Below, piece after piece: positions 8,954-17,924 of a stretch of 64,000 nucleotides of DNA (position 1 is the first letter of the stretch; the number at the start of each line of letters is the position of its first letter). The stretch is from Lachnospiraceae bacterium (GTDB lineage: Bacteria > Bacillota > Clostridia > Lachnospirales > Lachnospiraceae): NCBI GenBank assembly GCA_015057025.1, contig SVFD01000006.1:1-64000 (forward strand), read 5' to 3'. The position numbers were made by a program, and so were the translations under genes. The notes below the pieces were generated by a model that was not told the origin of the DNA, did no database searches, and worked only from the letters and a program-made list of their open reading frames with translations.

Positions 8954-8981
8954 ACGCTTCGTGCTGAAGCGTGCTTTTTTT
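8954..8981 (+). terminator. intrinsic terminator after hybrid kinase
   Basis: Stem ACGCTTC / GAAGCGT, 5-base loop, then GCTTTTTTT. Confidence 0.85.
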
Positions 8982-9091
8982 AGAATTATTTAAGAAACTC
9001 ATAATATTGTTTAGAGAAATATAATTTGCATTTACATTTGTAAAACGGTTAAACTGTATAATAGAGAAATAAAGTGCGAGGAGTATATAAT

Positions 9092-9970
9092 ATGACAAAT
9101 TATGAGATCTTCACAGATTCATCCTGTGACCTTCCCAAGGAGATAATTGAGAAGTTTGATTTAAAAGTTATGCAGCTGGAGGTTATCATTGATGACAAGC
9201 CCCCTGTATTGAATCGGGATATTGATATTAAGGATTTTTATGATCAGTTGAGAAATGGTGCAAATGCTAAAACATCAGCAGTGACATTAGGGCATTTTGA
9301 GGAAAATATGAAGGCTGCTTTAGAGGCAGGAAAAGACATTCTCTATCTTGGATTTTCATCAGGTCTTTCTGCAACATACAACAATGGTGTAATGGTAATT
9401 GAAGATTTAATGAAAGAATATCCGGACAGAAAGATTTTATATACCGATACTTTATGTGCATCCATGGGTCAGGGACTTGTAGTATATCATGCTGCAAAGC
9501 TTCGTGAAGAGGGTAAAAGTATTGAAGAAGTTTTGGAAGCAGTTGAGACAATCAAACAGCGTGTGCATCACCAGGTAACTGTAAATGACTTATTTTTCTT
9601 AAAGCGTGGAGGTCGCATTAGTGCGGCAACAGCAGTAGCAGGTACTGTATTGCAGTTTAAACCTATTATTATTGTGGATGAAGCAGGTAAGCTTTCCAAT
9701 ATCGGTAAGGTAAGAGGCCGTAAGGCGTCTATTTCGGAATTATTCAGACGATTGAAGGTAACACAGAAGTTTGATGAGCTGGGATATGTATTTATTTCAC
9801 ACAGCGATTGTCTTGACGATGTGAATATACTGGTAAATATGATTAAAGCAGATTATCCGGATACAGAAGTGGTTATCAGTGATATCGGCCCTGTAATCGG
9901 GGCTCATACCGGTCCCGGAGCCATTGCATTATGTCATTTAGGAAAGACAACAAAGGGTGTTTTGGAATAA
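9092..9970 (+). CDS. DegV family fatty-acid-binding protein
   Basis: 292 residues, full length for DegV proteins. The start YEIFTDSSCDLP and the conserved stretches FLGFSSGLSATYNN-like (YLGFSSGLSATYN), DTLCASMGQG, NDLFFLKRGGRIS and the C-terminal IGPVIGAHTGPGA are diagnostic. Family knowledge: DegV (FakB-like) proteins bind one fatty acid and present it for phosphorylation by FakA; no FakA is seen here. The ATG at 9092 follows GCGAGGAG; an upstream GTG in the same frame is rejected because the ribosome site would lie within the coding part. Confidence 0.9.
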   Translation: MTNYEIFTDSSCDLPKEIIEKFDLKVMQLEVIIDDKPPVLNRDIDIKDFYDQLRNGANAKTSAVTLGHFEENMKAALEAGKDILYLGFSSGLSATYNNGVMVIEDLMKEYPDRKILYTDTLCASMGQGLVVYHAAKLREEGKSIEEVLEAVETIKQRVHHQVTVNDLFFLKRGGRISAATAVAGTVLQFKPIIIVDEAGKLSNIGKVRGRKASISELFRRLKVTQKFDELGYVFISHSDCLDDVNILVNMIKADYPDTEVVISDIGPVIGAHTGPGAIALCHLGKTTKGVLE

Positions 9971-10016
9971 AAACCATGTCTGATAGGAAGTAAATTATAC
10001 AATAATAATACATATA

Positions 10017-10048
10017 AAAACGTCTCAGAGATATTTTCTGAGACGTTT
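10017..10048. terminator. bidirectional terminator between degV and plsY
   Basis: 13-bp stem AAAACGTCTCAGA / TCTGAGACGTTTT with T-tracts possible on both strands, between two convergent genes. Confidence 0.85.
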
Positions 10049-10073
10049 TGCTTTATGTGTAGTTATTGTATTA

Positions 10074-10694
10074 TCAGGATGCTTTTTTCTTTTTAAAAGA
10101 AGCACGCAAACCTAATTCTTCCCTCTTAACCATTCTTTTTATATTTTCAAAATGCTTTACTATAATAATCAGAGAAGCAATAATCGGAATCAAAAATGCC
10201 CATTTGACGGGACACATAAAAAATAACCAAATAGGGAAGGTGGTTACTGTTGTAAAAGTTGCCAGAGCAATGTAATCGGTAATTAAAGTAATCAAAATAA
10301 TACCGATACCCATTATGATAAAGAATCTCCAGTCGAGCCCTAACATAATACCTACATAAGTTGCAAAACCTTTACCCCCTTTTCCTTTTAGATAAAAAGG
10401 AAAGATGTGACCTAATACTGCGGCGGTAGCAACGCAGTAGGGTAAATATGTATAGTCAGGAAAAATCCATTTGGCAAGGAGCACTACAATAGTCCCTTTC
10501 AGGATGTCACAAACACCTACAATCAGTCCGTATTTCCACCCCATAAGAAGTGTTGTATTGGATGCTCCTAAGTTCTTAGAGCCGCCGGCGCGAAGGTCTT
10601 TTTTCTTGATTTTGGAAACGATTAAGGATGTACTGATACTGCCTACCAAATAGGCAATTACAATACTTACAATATAAACAATATATACTTGCAT
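10074..10694 (-). CDS. plsY: glycerol-3-phosphate acyltransferase PlsY
   Basis: 206 residues with about five hydrophobic helices. The family signatures are present: YLVGSISTSLIVSK, then GSKNLGASNTTLLMG, GxxDILKG (GVCDILKGTIVV) and FYLKGKGGKGFATYVG. It transfers acyl from acyl-phosphate to glycerol 3-phosphate at the membrane, the first step of phospholipid synthesis. The usual Arg in the SxN motif region is partly changed (GGSKNLGASN instead of GSGNIGATN), a divergence also seen in other clostridial copies. Divergent from the MFS gene; a ribosome site GGAGG precedes the ATG. Confidence 0.88.
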   Translation of the reverse strand: MQVYIVYIVSIVIAYLVGSISTSLIVSKIKKKDLRAGGSKNLGASNTTLLMGWKYGLIVGVCDILKGTIVVLLAKWIFPDYTYLPYCVATAAVLGHIFPFYLKGKGGKGFATYVGIMLGLDWRFFIIMGIGIILITLITDYIALATFTTVTTFPIWLFFMCPVKWAFLIPIIASLIIIVKHFENIKRMVKREELGLRASFKKKKAS

Positions 10695-10816
10695 ATTACC
10701 TCCGTTTATCTATTTCTTAAAAAAACATAAAATAGACAAAAAAGTTTCTTTTTCTTCTCTTTTATGGTACTCTTTTTTATAGAAAAACGCAAATTTTTTT
10801 TATGCGGAGGTAAGTT

Positions 10817-12115
10817 ATGAAACTGAATTACAGAAGAACTCTGTTAACAGGTCTTGCTTTTATGGCAATTTATTCTTTTTGGCAGACTTATGATAATATT
10901 GTTCCGTTGATATTAAAGAACAGTTTTGGAATGAATGAAATCATAACCGGTGCGGTTATGGCAGCAGATAATGTATTGGCGCTGTTTTTACTTCCTTTAT
11001 TCGGAACGCTTTCTGATAAAGTAAACAGTAAGTGGGGTAAAAGAAAACCCTTTATTGTAGTGGGAAGCTTTTTGAGTGTATTAGCTATTATTTTTATGCC
11101 TATCGGAGATAACACAAGAAATCTGCCTCTGTTTTTAATTTCCACGGGACTTGTATTGCTTTTTATGGCGTTCTTCCGTTCGCCCGCAGTGGCATTGATG
11201 CCGGATGTGACGCCAAGACCTTTGCGTAGTAAGGGTAATGCAATTATTAACTTAACCGGTACGGTAGGTGCCATCTATGCATTGTTAATGACCGGTATTT
11301 TAGTCGGGGATGGTAAAACTCCGGATTATACGGCTTTGTTTTGGTCGGTTATTATTTTTATGGTAGTTAGTATCCTGATTCTGATGTTTACCGTAAATGA
11401 AAAGAAGTGGGGAGAAGAGGCAAGAGAAGCAGAGAAGGCCCATCCCGAGCTGATGGAGGCAGAGGAAGAAGAGCAACCCCAAGAGGGAGCAAAGAGAAAG
11501 CTTAGTAAGCCGAAGAAAAAGAGTCTGATTTTCCTGCTTTTATCCGTAGCATTCTGGTATATGGCGTATAATGCCGTAACCAGTGCATTTTCGCGTTATG
11601 CTACAGAAGTTTGGGAGTTAGAAAGCGGCGGATATGCAGACTGTCTCATGGTTGCTACGGTGGCGGCAATTATCAGCTATATTCCCTTAGGTTTTCTTGC
11701 AAGTAAAATAGGCCGTAAAAAAAGCATTTTAATGGGTGTTGTAGGTTTGTTTATCGGCTTTTTATATGTAGGTTTTTTTACACAATATCATTTTCTGATT
11801 AATGTAGGATTTGTCATCGTAGGTATTTCATGGGGAGCAATTAATGTTAACTCCTTCCCTATGGTAGTGGAGATTGCAAATGATGGGGATGTAGGTAAAT
11901 ATACGGGATATTATTATGTATTTTCCATGGCTGCGCAGATTCTTACGCCGGTATTGTCCGGTGCGCTTTTGCAGTGGGTAAGTTATACGACGCTGTTCCC
12001 TTATTCCTGTGCATTTTCGATTTTTGCGTTTCTTACCATGCTTATGGTAAAACACGGAGATACCAAGCCTATGGCTAAAAAGTCGGTGCTTGAGAATTTT
12101 GATATTGATGATTAA
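10817..12115 (+). CDS. MFS transporter, SLC45/GPH-like sugar carrier
   Basis: 432 residues with about 12 hydrophobic helices and a charged central loop (about 200-235, rich in Glu and Lys). The loop 2-3 motif LFGTLSDKVNSKWGKRKPFI, with its repeat GFLASKIGRKKSIL after the loop, is the MFS signature; the WGKRKPF form is typical of SLC45/GPH-type sugar symporters. It lies 79 bp upstream of a secreted beta-glucanase with no terminator between, so it may import sugars released by that enzyme. Substrate cannot be told from sequence. Confidence 0.85.
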   Translation: MKLNYRRTLLTGLAFMAIYSFWQTYDNIVPLILKNSFGMNEIITGAVMAADNVLALFLLPLFGTLSDKVNSKWGKRKPFIVVGSFLSVLAIIFMPIGDNTRNLPLFLISTGLVLLFMAFFRSPAVALMPDVTPRPLRSKGNAIINLTGTVGAIYALLMTGILVGDGKTPDYTALFWSVIIFMVVSILILMFTVNEKKWGEEAREAEKAHPELMEAEEEEQPQEGAKRKLSKPKKKSLIFLLLSVAFWYMAYNAVTSAFSRYATEVWELESGGYADCLMVATVAAIISYIPLGFLASKIGRKKSILMGVVGLFIGFLYVGFFTQYHFLINVGFVIVGISWGAINVNSFPMVVEIANDGDVGKYTGYYYVFSMAAQILTPVLSGALLQWVSYTTLFPYSCAFSIFAFLTMLMVKHGDTKPMAKKSVLENFDIDD

Positions 12116-12194
12116 GAAGTGTCTTGAGGGTAAGTAAAGAGTGTGATAGACTGTATTTTAGCAGTTAAAAGTTATAGAAACAGAGGATACAAAT

Positions 12195-13829
12195 ATGTCT
12201 AAAAAAAGTAAGTTGTGGATAATAGTGTCCGTATTGGTTGTCATGCTTGTTTTGGCTGCATGTAAGGATGTTACCGGTACAGCAGAAGTGATATCCGGAA
12301 ATGATGCCAATACATCTGAAACCGTCAGCGAAAACACGTCAGAAGAGAATTCCGAAATTGTATCGGAAACAGATTCTGAGGAAGTTGAAGAAGAGAGTGC
12401 AGAAGAGTCTGCAGAAGAGTCTGCAGAAGGGAAAACACCTTTTGAATTGCATGGTGCCTTGAAAGTAGACGGAACCAATATTGTGGATGAAAATGGTGAA
12501 ATTTTTCAGATTGCGGGCGTAAGTACTCATGGTCTTGCGTGGTTTCCTGACTATGTAAATAAAGATGCTTTCCTTTCTATTCGTGATGATTGGGGGGCAA
12601 ATACGGTACGTCTGGCCATGTATACGGCAGAAAACGGCGGTTATTGTGAAGGCGGAAATAAGGAAAACCTTAAAACCCTTGTAAAGAATGGCGTAAACTA
12701 TGCTACTGAGCTTGGTATGTACGCTATCGTAGATTGGCATATTTTACATGATTTAGATCCGAATAAATATAAAAGCGATGCTATTGCATTTTTTGATGAA
12801 ATGTCAAAGGAATTTAAGGATCAGGATAATGTTATTTATGAAATTTGTAATGAGCCCAATGGCGGAACAAGTTGGAGCCAGGTAAAAAGCTATGCGTTGG
12901 AGGTTATTCCCGTAATTCGTGCCAATGATCCCAATGCCATTATCATTGTAGGTACTCCCAATTGGTGTCAGTATGTAGACGATGCGGCTAATGACCCCAT
13001 TACAGAATATGACAATATTGTATACGCTGTACATTTTTATGCAGAAACGCACCGGGATGATATCCGTAACAGAATGGTAACCGCTATAGATAAGGGATTA
13101 CCTGTTATCATTTCAGAATTCAGCATATGTGATGCATCCGGAAACGGAACCAATAATATTGAGCAGGCCAATGTCTGGATTGATCTTTTAGATGACTATA
13201 ATGTAGGTTTTGTAGCGTGGAACTTATCTAATAAGAATGAGTCTTCTTCTCTGATATCCAGCGGAAACAGTAAGACCTCCGGATGGACCTATGATGAATT
13301 GTCTGAGTCCGGTAAATGGTATGTTGGAGTATTGAATGAGCATTCCGATCACGGAGCGGGTCTGTTAAATGGGCAGGCTCCTGCCACATCGGGAAATGAG
13401 GGTTCTGCAGACAATGGCGGAAATGGCAGTAATTCTAATAACAATTCCGGAAATACAAATAATAATAACTCCAATAATAACCAGCAGAGTACACTTCCTT
13501 CCGGTAGCGGAAGCGGTAATAATCTGTATGCAAGCGTGACAGCGTCCAATTCATGGGATACCGGTAGCGGTAAAGGAACACAGTTTAGTGTAAGTATTGA
13601 AAATAAGGGTACATCATCTGTAAGCAGCTGGACAATAGAGATTGATTTGGGGCAGAGTGCAACCATTGACCAGATTTGGTGTGCCAAAGGTGAAGTACAG
13701 GGAAATAAGATTATTATTACTCCTGAGTCTTATAACGGAACCATCGAAGCAGGTAAAACGGTTTCGGATATCGGGTTTATCGTAACAACATCCGGTTCTG
13801 TAAGCTCCACCAGCGTGACGGTAAAATAA
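12195..13829 (+). CDS. secreted GH5_2 endo-beta-glucanase lipoprotein with cellulose-binding-like module
   Basis: 544 residues. Lipoprotein signal with lipobox LAAC (C23), then an acidic Ser/Glu/Thr spacer (about 28-80) that includes three copies of an E-E-S-A unit. The GH5 domain spans about 85-385; acid/base E220 lies in EICNEPNGG and nucleophile E308 in VIISEFSICDASG; the layout matches subfamily 2 endoglucanases such as Bacillus Cel5. A Asn/Gly/Ser-rich linker (about 400-440) leads to a C-terminal beta module (about 445-544) with FSVSIENKGTSSVSSWTI, like CBM2/CBM3-type binding modules. It should sit on the cell surface and cut beta-1,4-glucans. Confidence 0.9.
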   Translation: MSKKSKLWIIVSVLVVMLVLAACKDVTGTAEVISGNDANTSETVSENTSEENSEIVSETDSEEVEEESAEESAEESAEGKTPFELHGALKVDGTNIVDENGEIFQIAGVSTHGLAWFPDYVNKDAFLSIRDDWGANTVRLAMYTAENGGYCEGGNKENLKTLVKNGVNYATELGMYAIVDWHILHDLDPNKYKSDAIAFFDEMSKEFKDQDNVIYEICNEPNGGTSWSQVKSYALEVIPVIRANDPNAIIIVGTPNWCQYVDDAANDPITEYDNIVYAVHFYAETHRDDIRNRMVTAIDKGLPVIISEFSICDASGNGTNNIEQANVWIDLLDDYNVGFVAWNLSNKNESSSLISSGNSKTSGWTYDELSESGKWYVGVLNEHSDHGAGLLNGQAPATSGNEGSADNGGNGSNSNNNSGNTNNNNSNNNQQSTLPSGSGSGNNLYASVTASNSWDTGSGKGTQFSVSIENKGTSSVSSWTIEIDLGQSATIDQIWCAKGEVQGNKIIITPESYNGTIEAGKTVSDIGFIVTTSGSVSSTSVTVK

Positions 13830-13869
13830 CAGAGCGGAAAAAATAAAGAAATTATTTTAGATATAAAAG

Positions 13870-13903
13870 AAGGGCAAGCCGTAGTATGGGTTTGCCCTTT
13901 TGT
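13870..13903. terminator. terminator between GH5 gene and dtxR-type gene
   Basis: GGGCAAGCC / GGTTTGCCC stem (one G-T pair), 8-base loop, TTTT after it; convergent genes on both sides. Confidence 0.8.
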
Positions 13904-13946
13904 ATAGTCTAATAAATGATATAAATAAAAAATATTATATAATATC

Positions 13947-14309
13947 TTACTGCTCAATGAATTTCTTGATTGCTTCCATAGATTCATCACTGATAACATG
14001 TTCAATCTTACATGCGTCATCAACGGCAGTGTTTTCGCTTATGCCAAGTTTTAAAAAGAAATCTGTTAAGATGGTATGTCTGCCATAAATTTTGGCTGCA
14101 ACGTCCATTCCCTTCTGTGTTAAAGTAATGCGTCCGTTGGTTTCCATCTCAATATAGCCGTCGTTTTTCAACAATTTCATGGCTCGGCTTACACTGGGCT
14201 TGGAGAATCCCATTTCTTCGCAAATATCAATGGAGCGTACGAAGTCGCTTCGCTTTGATAAAGTATAGATTGTTTCCAGATACATTTCGCCGGATTCTAA
14301 TAAATTCAT
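13947..14309 (-). CDS. DtxR/MntR-family repressor, Fe(II)-type
   Basis: 120 residues: winged helix (about 1-70) plus a short dimerisation domain, without the SH3-like third domain, so MntR-sized. The metal site is readable: M9 and E12 in EMYLETIY, H78, C100, E103 and H104 in DDACKIEH. Family knowledge: Met at the first position and Cys at C100 are DtxR-type (iron); MntR has Asp and Glu there (manganese). It is divergent from feoAB and the intergenic region holds three copies of a matching inverted repeat. I chose the ATG at 14309; an ATG at 14327 (in frame) is possible. Confidence 0.85.
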   Translation of the reverse strand: MNLLESGEMYLETIYTLSKRSDFVRSIDICEEMGFSKPSVSRAMKLLKNDGYIEMETNGRITLTQKGMDVAAKIYGRHTILTDFFLKLGISENTAVDDACKIEHVISDESMEAIKKFIEQ

Positions 14310-14383
14310 ATTCGTATACACCCCCATACACGTTTGTCCTAGAATATCATAAAAACGAGAAAAATTCAACTACAGCACTGGAG

Positions 14384-14399
14384 GTTAGCAGAAACTAAC
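14384..14399. promoter_or_regulatory. DtxR-type operator, copy 1
   Basis: GTTAG-CAGAAA-CTAAC, a perfect 5-bp arm inverted repeat. It lies 75 bp from the repressor start and could serve autoregulation. Resembles the core of known DtxR/IdeR boxes (TTAGGTTAG-type halves). Confidence 0.65.
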
Positions 14400-14469
14400 T
14401 TTTATAGCATAAATTTGATAAAAACAACATAAATTATATAAAAACAGGGAAAAACAGGTAAAAAAACGC

Positions 14470-14498
14470 TTTACAAACATTTTCTTTTATGGTATTAC
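14470..14498 (+). promoter_or_regulatory. feoAB promoter
   Basis: TTTACA (14470-14475), 17 bp, TATTAC (14493-14498). Expected start near 14505, directly before operator copy 2. Confidence 0.6.
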
Positions 14499-14509
14499 AT
14501 TAGATGAGA

Positions 14510-14525
14510 GTTAGCCCATACTAAC
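14510..14525. promoter_or_regulatory. DtxR-type operator, copy 2
   Basis: AGTTAG-CCCATA-CTAACT (arms six bases with flanks) at the expected feoA transcription start; a bound repressor here would block initiation. Confidence 0.75.
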
Positions 14526-14536
14526 TGGGTGAAGAA

Positions 14537-14552
14537 GTTAGTCAACACTAAC
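14537..14552. promoter_or_regulatory. DtxR-type operator, copy 3
   Basis: AGTTAG-TCAACA-CTAACT, 27 bp centre to centre from copy 2 and ahead of the feoA ribosome site. Confidence 0.75.
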
Positions 14553-14578
14553 TGATTAAGTAAATAGGAGTGCACCTT

Positions 14579-14803
14579 ATGAACTTAAATGAAGTGAACC
14601 TCGAAGAGGAGTATATCGTAAAAGAGATTGTTACGGAGGATGAAGAACTGGACGCATTTCTTTTTTCTCTGGGTTGCTACGCAGGAGAGCCGATTACGGT
14701 GATTGCCCGAAAAAGACGTGGTTGTGTAGTTGCTATAAAAGATGGCAGGTACAACATTGATAATCAGTTGGCAGAAGCGATTATAGTAGAACAATCGGAA
14801 TAA
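14579..14803 (+). CDS. feoA: ferrous iron transport protein FeoA
   Basis: 74 residues, the normal size of FeoA, an SH3-fold cytoplasmic partner of FeoB. Pattern L-x-F-L-F-S-L-G-C-Y-A-G-E-P-I-T-V-I-A-R and a closing Y-N-I-D-x-Q-L-A-E-A-I-I-V match the family (R-L-x-x-x-G-x-x-x-G and I-R-x-x-x-A-x-x-I). The ATG at 14579 is eight bases after TAGGAG; the in-frame GTG at 14570 overlaps that site and is rejected. It is followed by feoB after 75 bp and preceded by two iron-box operators. Confidence 0.88.
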   Translation: MNLNEVNLEEEYIVKEIVTEDEELDAFLFSLGCYAGEPITVIARKRRGCVVAIKDGRYNIDNQLAEAIIVEQSE

Positions 14804-14878
14804 AAAAGAGTTGAAAGAGTTATAGGGATAGATTACATATTGTCTAACCCACAATTGTAGAACAGGAGAATAACCCCC

Positions 14879-16888
14879 ATGAGAATAGCATTAACAGGTA
14901 ATCCGAACAGTGGTAAGACTACCATGTACAATGCGCTTACAGGTCGTAAAGAGCGTGTTGGTAACTGGGCAGGTGTTACCGTAGATAAGAAGGAAAGCCC
15001 TATTAAGAAGAGTTTTTATGAAGGCGCAGAAGAATTAATCGCAGTTGACCTTCCTGGTGCATACTCCATGTCGCCTTTTACATCGGAAGAAAGCATCACC
15101 AGTACATATGTTAAGAATGAAAACCCCGATGTAATCATTAACATCGTAGACGCTACAAATTTAAGCCGTAGCTTATTCTTTACTACACAGCTTATGGAAT
15201 TAGGCGTTCCTGTGGTAGTTGCATTGAATAAGAGCGACGTAAACGATAAGAAGGGTAATGAAATTGATGAAGCAGCTTTGGCTGAGAAGTTAGGTTGCCC
15301 TGTAATCGAGACAGTTTCCGTTTCCGGCGGAGAGCACAATGGTCTCGCAGACGTTGTTAAAGCGGCTGTTGAAAGCGTAGGAAAAGCGCAGAAGGCCCCT
15401 TACGTACAGGCTGATATCGATTTGAACGACAAGAAGCAGGTTATAGAAGCAGATAAGAAGCGTTTTGATTTCGTAAACGGAATTGTAGATTCAGTAGAAA
15501 AACGTAAAACAGAGACAAACAAGAAGAATGCACAGGATAAGTTTGATGCGGTAATCACACATCCCCTTTTAGGTATTCCTATTTTTGCCTTGGTAATGTG
15601 GTTAGTATTCTTCATTTCCCAGTCTACCGTAGGTACATGGATTGCAGACTGGTTGGTTGGCTGGATTGAAGTATTCCAGGAATGGGTAGCGGGTCTTGTA
15701 GAAGGTGCACATCCTTTCCTTCAGGCGTTGCTTGTTGACGGTATTATCGGTGGTGTAGGTGCCGTAGTCGGTTTCCTTCCTTTGGTAATGGTAATGTACT
15801 TCCTTATCGCATTGTTGGAAGACTGCGGTTATATGGCAAGAGCAACCGTTGTACTTGACCCCATCTTTAAGAAGGTTGGTCTTTCCGGTAAATCCGTAAT
15901 CCCTATGGTAATCGGTACCGGTTGTGCAATTCCCGGCGTTATGGCTTGCCGTACCATTCGTAATGAAAGAGAACGTAAGGCTACAGCAATGTTAACACCT
16001 TTTATGCCTTGTGGTGCAAAGCTTCCTGTTATTGCATTGTTCGCAGGTGCATTCTTTGCAGATGCAAAGTGGGTAGGCGTTGTTATGTACTTCGTTGGTA
16101 TCCTTTTAATCCTTCTTGGAGCTTTGCTTGTAAATAAGATTGCAGGACATAAGTACAGAAAGTCCTTCTTTATCATTGAGCTCCCTGAATATAAGCTTCC
16201 CAGCTTAAAGGTTGCATTCCTTTCCATGTGTTCACGTGGTTGGGCATACATTGTAAAAGCAGGTACCATTATCCTTGTTTGTAACGCAGTTGTTCAGATT
16301 ATGCAGAGCTTTAACTGGCAGTTCCAGTTGGTGGAAGAAGGTATGGAAAATACTTCTATCCTTGCAACCATCGCAACTCCTGCAGCATACCTTTTGGTTC
16401 CTATCGTTGGTTTTGCGGCTTGGCAGTTGGCAGCAGCAGCGATTACAGGTTTTATTGCAAAAGAAAACGTTGTTGGTACATTGGCAGTTTGCTATGCATT
16501 AACAAACTTTATCGATACAGAAGAATTGGCATTAACAGGCGGCGCAAACGAAGTTGCGGTTGCCATGGGTCTTACTAAGGTTGCAGCACTTGCTTACCTG
16601 ATGTTTAACCTTTATACACCTCCCTGCTTCGCAGCCATGGGTGCTATGAATTCTGAAATCAAAGATAAGAAGTGGCTCTTTGGCGGTATTATGTTACAGT
16701 TTGCTACAGGTTATACAATTGGTTACCTTGTATACCAGATTGGTACTCTTATTACAACAGGTGCATTGGGAGCAGGTTTCTTCCCCGGCCTTATTGCAGT
16801 AGTTGCAATTATAGCAATCATTGTTATTCTTATCATTAATACAGAGAAGAAGATGAAGAAAGAATACGCATTAAAGAAAGCTGCATAA
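14879..16888 (+). CDS. feoB: ferrous iron transporter FeoB
   Basis: 669 residues. N-terminal G domain with G1 GNPNSGKTT (about 7-15), G3 DLPGAYS and G4 NKSD, a short GDI linker, then about ten membrane helices with two Gate/nucleoside-recognition repeats; the conserved metal-path motifs GCAIPGVMACRTIRN and LYTPPCFAAMGAM each carry a Cys. It imports Fe(II) coupled to GTP hydrolysis. It is shorter than the E. coli protein (773), which is common in Firmicutes. Codon use (few rare codons, high A at third position swaps such as CTT/GTA) suggests strong expression. Regulation: iron repression through the upstream operators. Confidence 0.96.
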   Translation: MRIALTGNPNSGKTTMYNALTGRKERVGNWAGVTVDKKESPIKKSFYEGAEELIAVDLPGAYSMSPFTSEESITSTYVKNENPDVIINIVDATNLSRSLFFTTQLMELGVPVVVALNKSDVNDKKGNEIDEAALAEKLGCPVIETVSVSGGEHNGLADVVKAAVESVGKAQKAPYVQADIDLNDKKQVIEADKKRFDFVNGIVDSVEKRKTETNKKNAQDKFDAVITHPLLGIPIFALVMWLVFFISQSTVGTWIADWLVGWIEVFQEWVAGLVEGAHPFLQALLVDGIIGGVGAVVGFLPLVMVMYFLIALLEDCGYMARATVVLDPIFKKVGLSGKSVIPMVIGTGCAIPGVMACRTIRNERERKATAMLTPFMPCGAKLPVIALFAGAFFADAKWVGVVMYFVGILLILLGALLVNKIAGHKYRKSFFIIELPEYKLPSLKVAFLSMCSRGWAYIVKAGTIILVCNAVVQIMQSFNWQFQLVEEGMENTSILATIATPAAYLLVPIVGFAAWQLAAAAITGFIAKENVVGTLAVCYALTNFIDTEELALTGGANEVAVAMGLTKVAALAYLMFNLYTPPCFAAMGAMNSEIKDKKWLFGGIMLQFATGYTIGYLVYQIGTLITTGALGAGFFPGLIAVVAIIAIIVILIINTEKKMKKEYALKKAA

Positions 16889-16940
16889 TTAAATTGTGTA
16901 AAAGATTGTTATTTTATAGAATTTTTTAATGAGGTAGAGT

Positions 16941-17120
16941 ATGGAGAATTTTATTATTGTTGCGGTTATCCTCCTGATTGTAGGCGGAGCAGTGGCGTAC
17001 ATAATAAAAGAGAAGAAAAAAGGTGCGGTTTGTGTGGGTTGCCCTCACGCCGGCGAGTGCGCGAAGAAGCGTCAGGGCGGTTGCAACTGCGGCACCGATA
17101 TACAGCAAACCAAAGATTAA
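16941..17120 (+). CDS. FeoB-associated Cys-rich membrane protein
   Basis: 59 residues starting MENFIIVAVILLIVGGAVAY (one membrane helix), then a Lys-rich stretch and a Cys-rich tail with CVGCPHAGEC and CNCG. This is the pattern of the small FeoB-associated protein found after feoB in many Firmicutes. It is 52 bp after feoB and a terminator follows, so it is the last gene of the iron operon. Proposed role: helper for Fe(II) passage or FeoB assembly. The start has GAGGTAGAG just upstream. Confidence 0.85.
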   Translation: MENFIIVAVILLIVGGAVAYIIKEKKKGAVCVGCPHAGECAKKRQGGCNCGTDIQQTKD

Positions 17121-17160
17121 TTCGGTTGACCAACATACATAAATCTAATCTCAAAGACAG

Positions 17161-17188
17161 AACCTTCGCCCTAGGGCGGGGGTTTTGT
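17161..17188 (+). terminator. terminator of the feo operon
   Basis: AACCTTCGCCC / GGGCGGGGGTT stem with two T-G pairs, minimal loop and TTTTG after it. Confidence 0.75.
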
Positions 17189-17294
17189 TTGCAAGTAGGA
17201 AATTTTTTTAGAAGAGAATTTATACTCCCAATATAAAAGACAATATGTTATAGTAAAATTCAATAGAGTAATAATTTTGGAGGAAAAACGAATA

Positions 17295-17924
17295 ATGCAT
17301 GAGTGTGATTTTTGTTCCAATGAAATAGATTTTCATGAAATAGTAGAGTGTATTGCGTCGGCGCTGGATGCTAAGGATCCTTATACCGCAGGCCATTCTC
17401 ACAGAGTCAGTGATATGGCGTTGGTGGTATGCCGGCTTATGGGCTTAAAAGATCATGATACTGAAAAAATACATATTGCCGGACACTTACATGATATCGG
17501 TAAAATTGGTGTGCCTGACGCGGTTTTGAATAAAGAAGGAAGGCTTACGGATGAAGAATTTACTTATATAAAAAAACATCCGCAGATTGGAGCGGATATT
17601 TTAAATAAGTCTCATCGTTTAAGCGAGTTATCCAATATTGTATTAATGCATCATGAACGCTTCGACGGCAAAGGTTATCCCACCGGAGCCAAAGGTGCTG
17701 ACATTCCGGTGGGAGCACGTATTCTTGCCATATGTGACAGTATTGATGCTATGACCTCTAATCGATGTTATCGTAAGGCATTGAGCTTTGAATACTGTTA
17801 TAATGAAATTGAGAAAAATTTAGGAACAATGTACGACCCTATCATTGGTCGGTACGTGTTGGATAACTGGGATGAAATCATCAGTGTTGTTCAAACTACC
17901 AAATGCCATAGTCTCCAAAATTAA
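17295..17924 (+). CDS. HD-GYP domain phosphohydrolase
   Basis: 209 residues, almost only an HD-GYP domain. Motifs: HSHRVSDMALVV, the HD pair in GHLHDIGKIGVPDAVL, HH in MHHERFDGKGYP and the GYP signature GYPTGAKGADIPVGARI, all intact. Such proteins cleave cyclic di-GMP or related dinucleotides. The N-terminus has two Cys and a His in a short leader. I chose ATG 17295 (GGAGG eleven bases upstream); a TTG at 17277 is possible. Its 3' end overlaps the end of the opposite-strand gene by 29 bp. Confidence 0.88.
   Translation: MHECDFCSNEIDFHEIVECIASALDAKDPYTAGHSHRVSDMALVVCRLMGLKDHDTEKIHIAGHLHDIGKIGVPDAVLNKEGRLTDEEFTYIKKHPQIGADILNKSHRLSELSNIVLMHHERFDGKGYPTGAKGADIPVGARILAICDSIDAMTSNRCYRKALSFEYCYNEIEKNLGTMYDPIIGRYVLDNWDEIISVVQTTKCHSLQN

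Noticed and set aside
12388-12428. tandem E-E-S-A codons in the GH5 lipoprotein
   Set aside because: Three short copies in a disordered spacer; ordinary low complexity, not a mobile repeat.
15829-16269. 146-codon minus-strand frame inside feoB
   Set aside because: Antisense shadow of a well supported gene; no signals.
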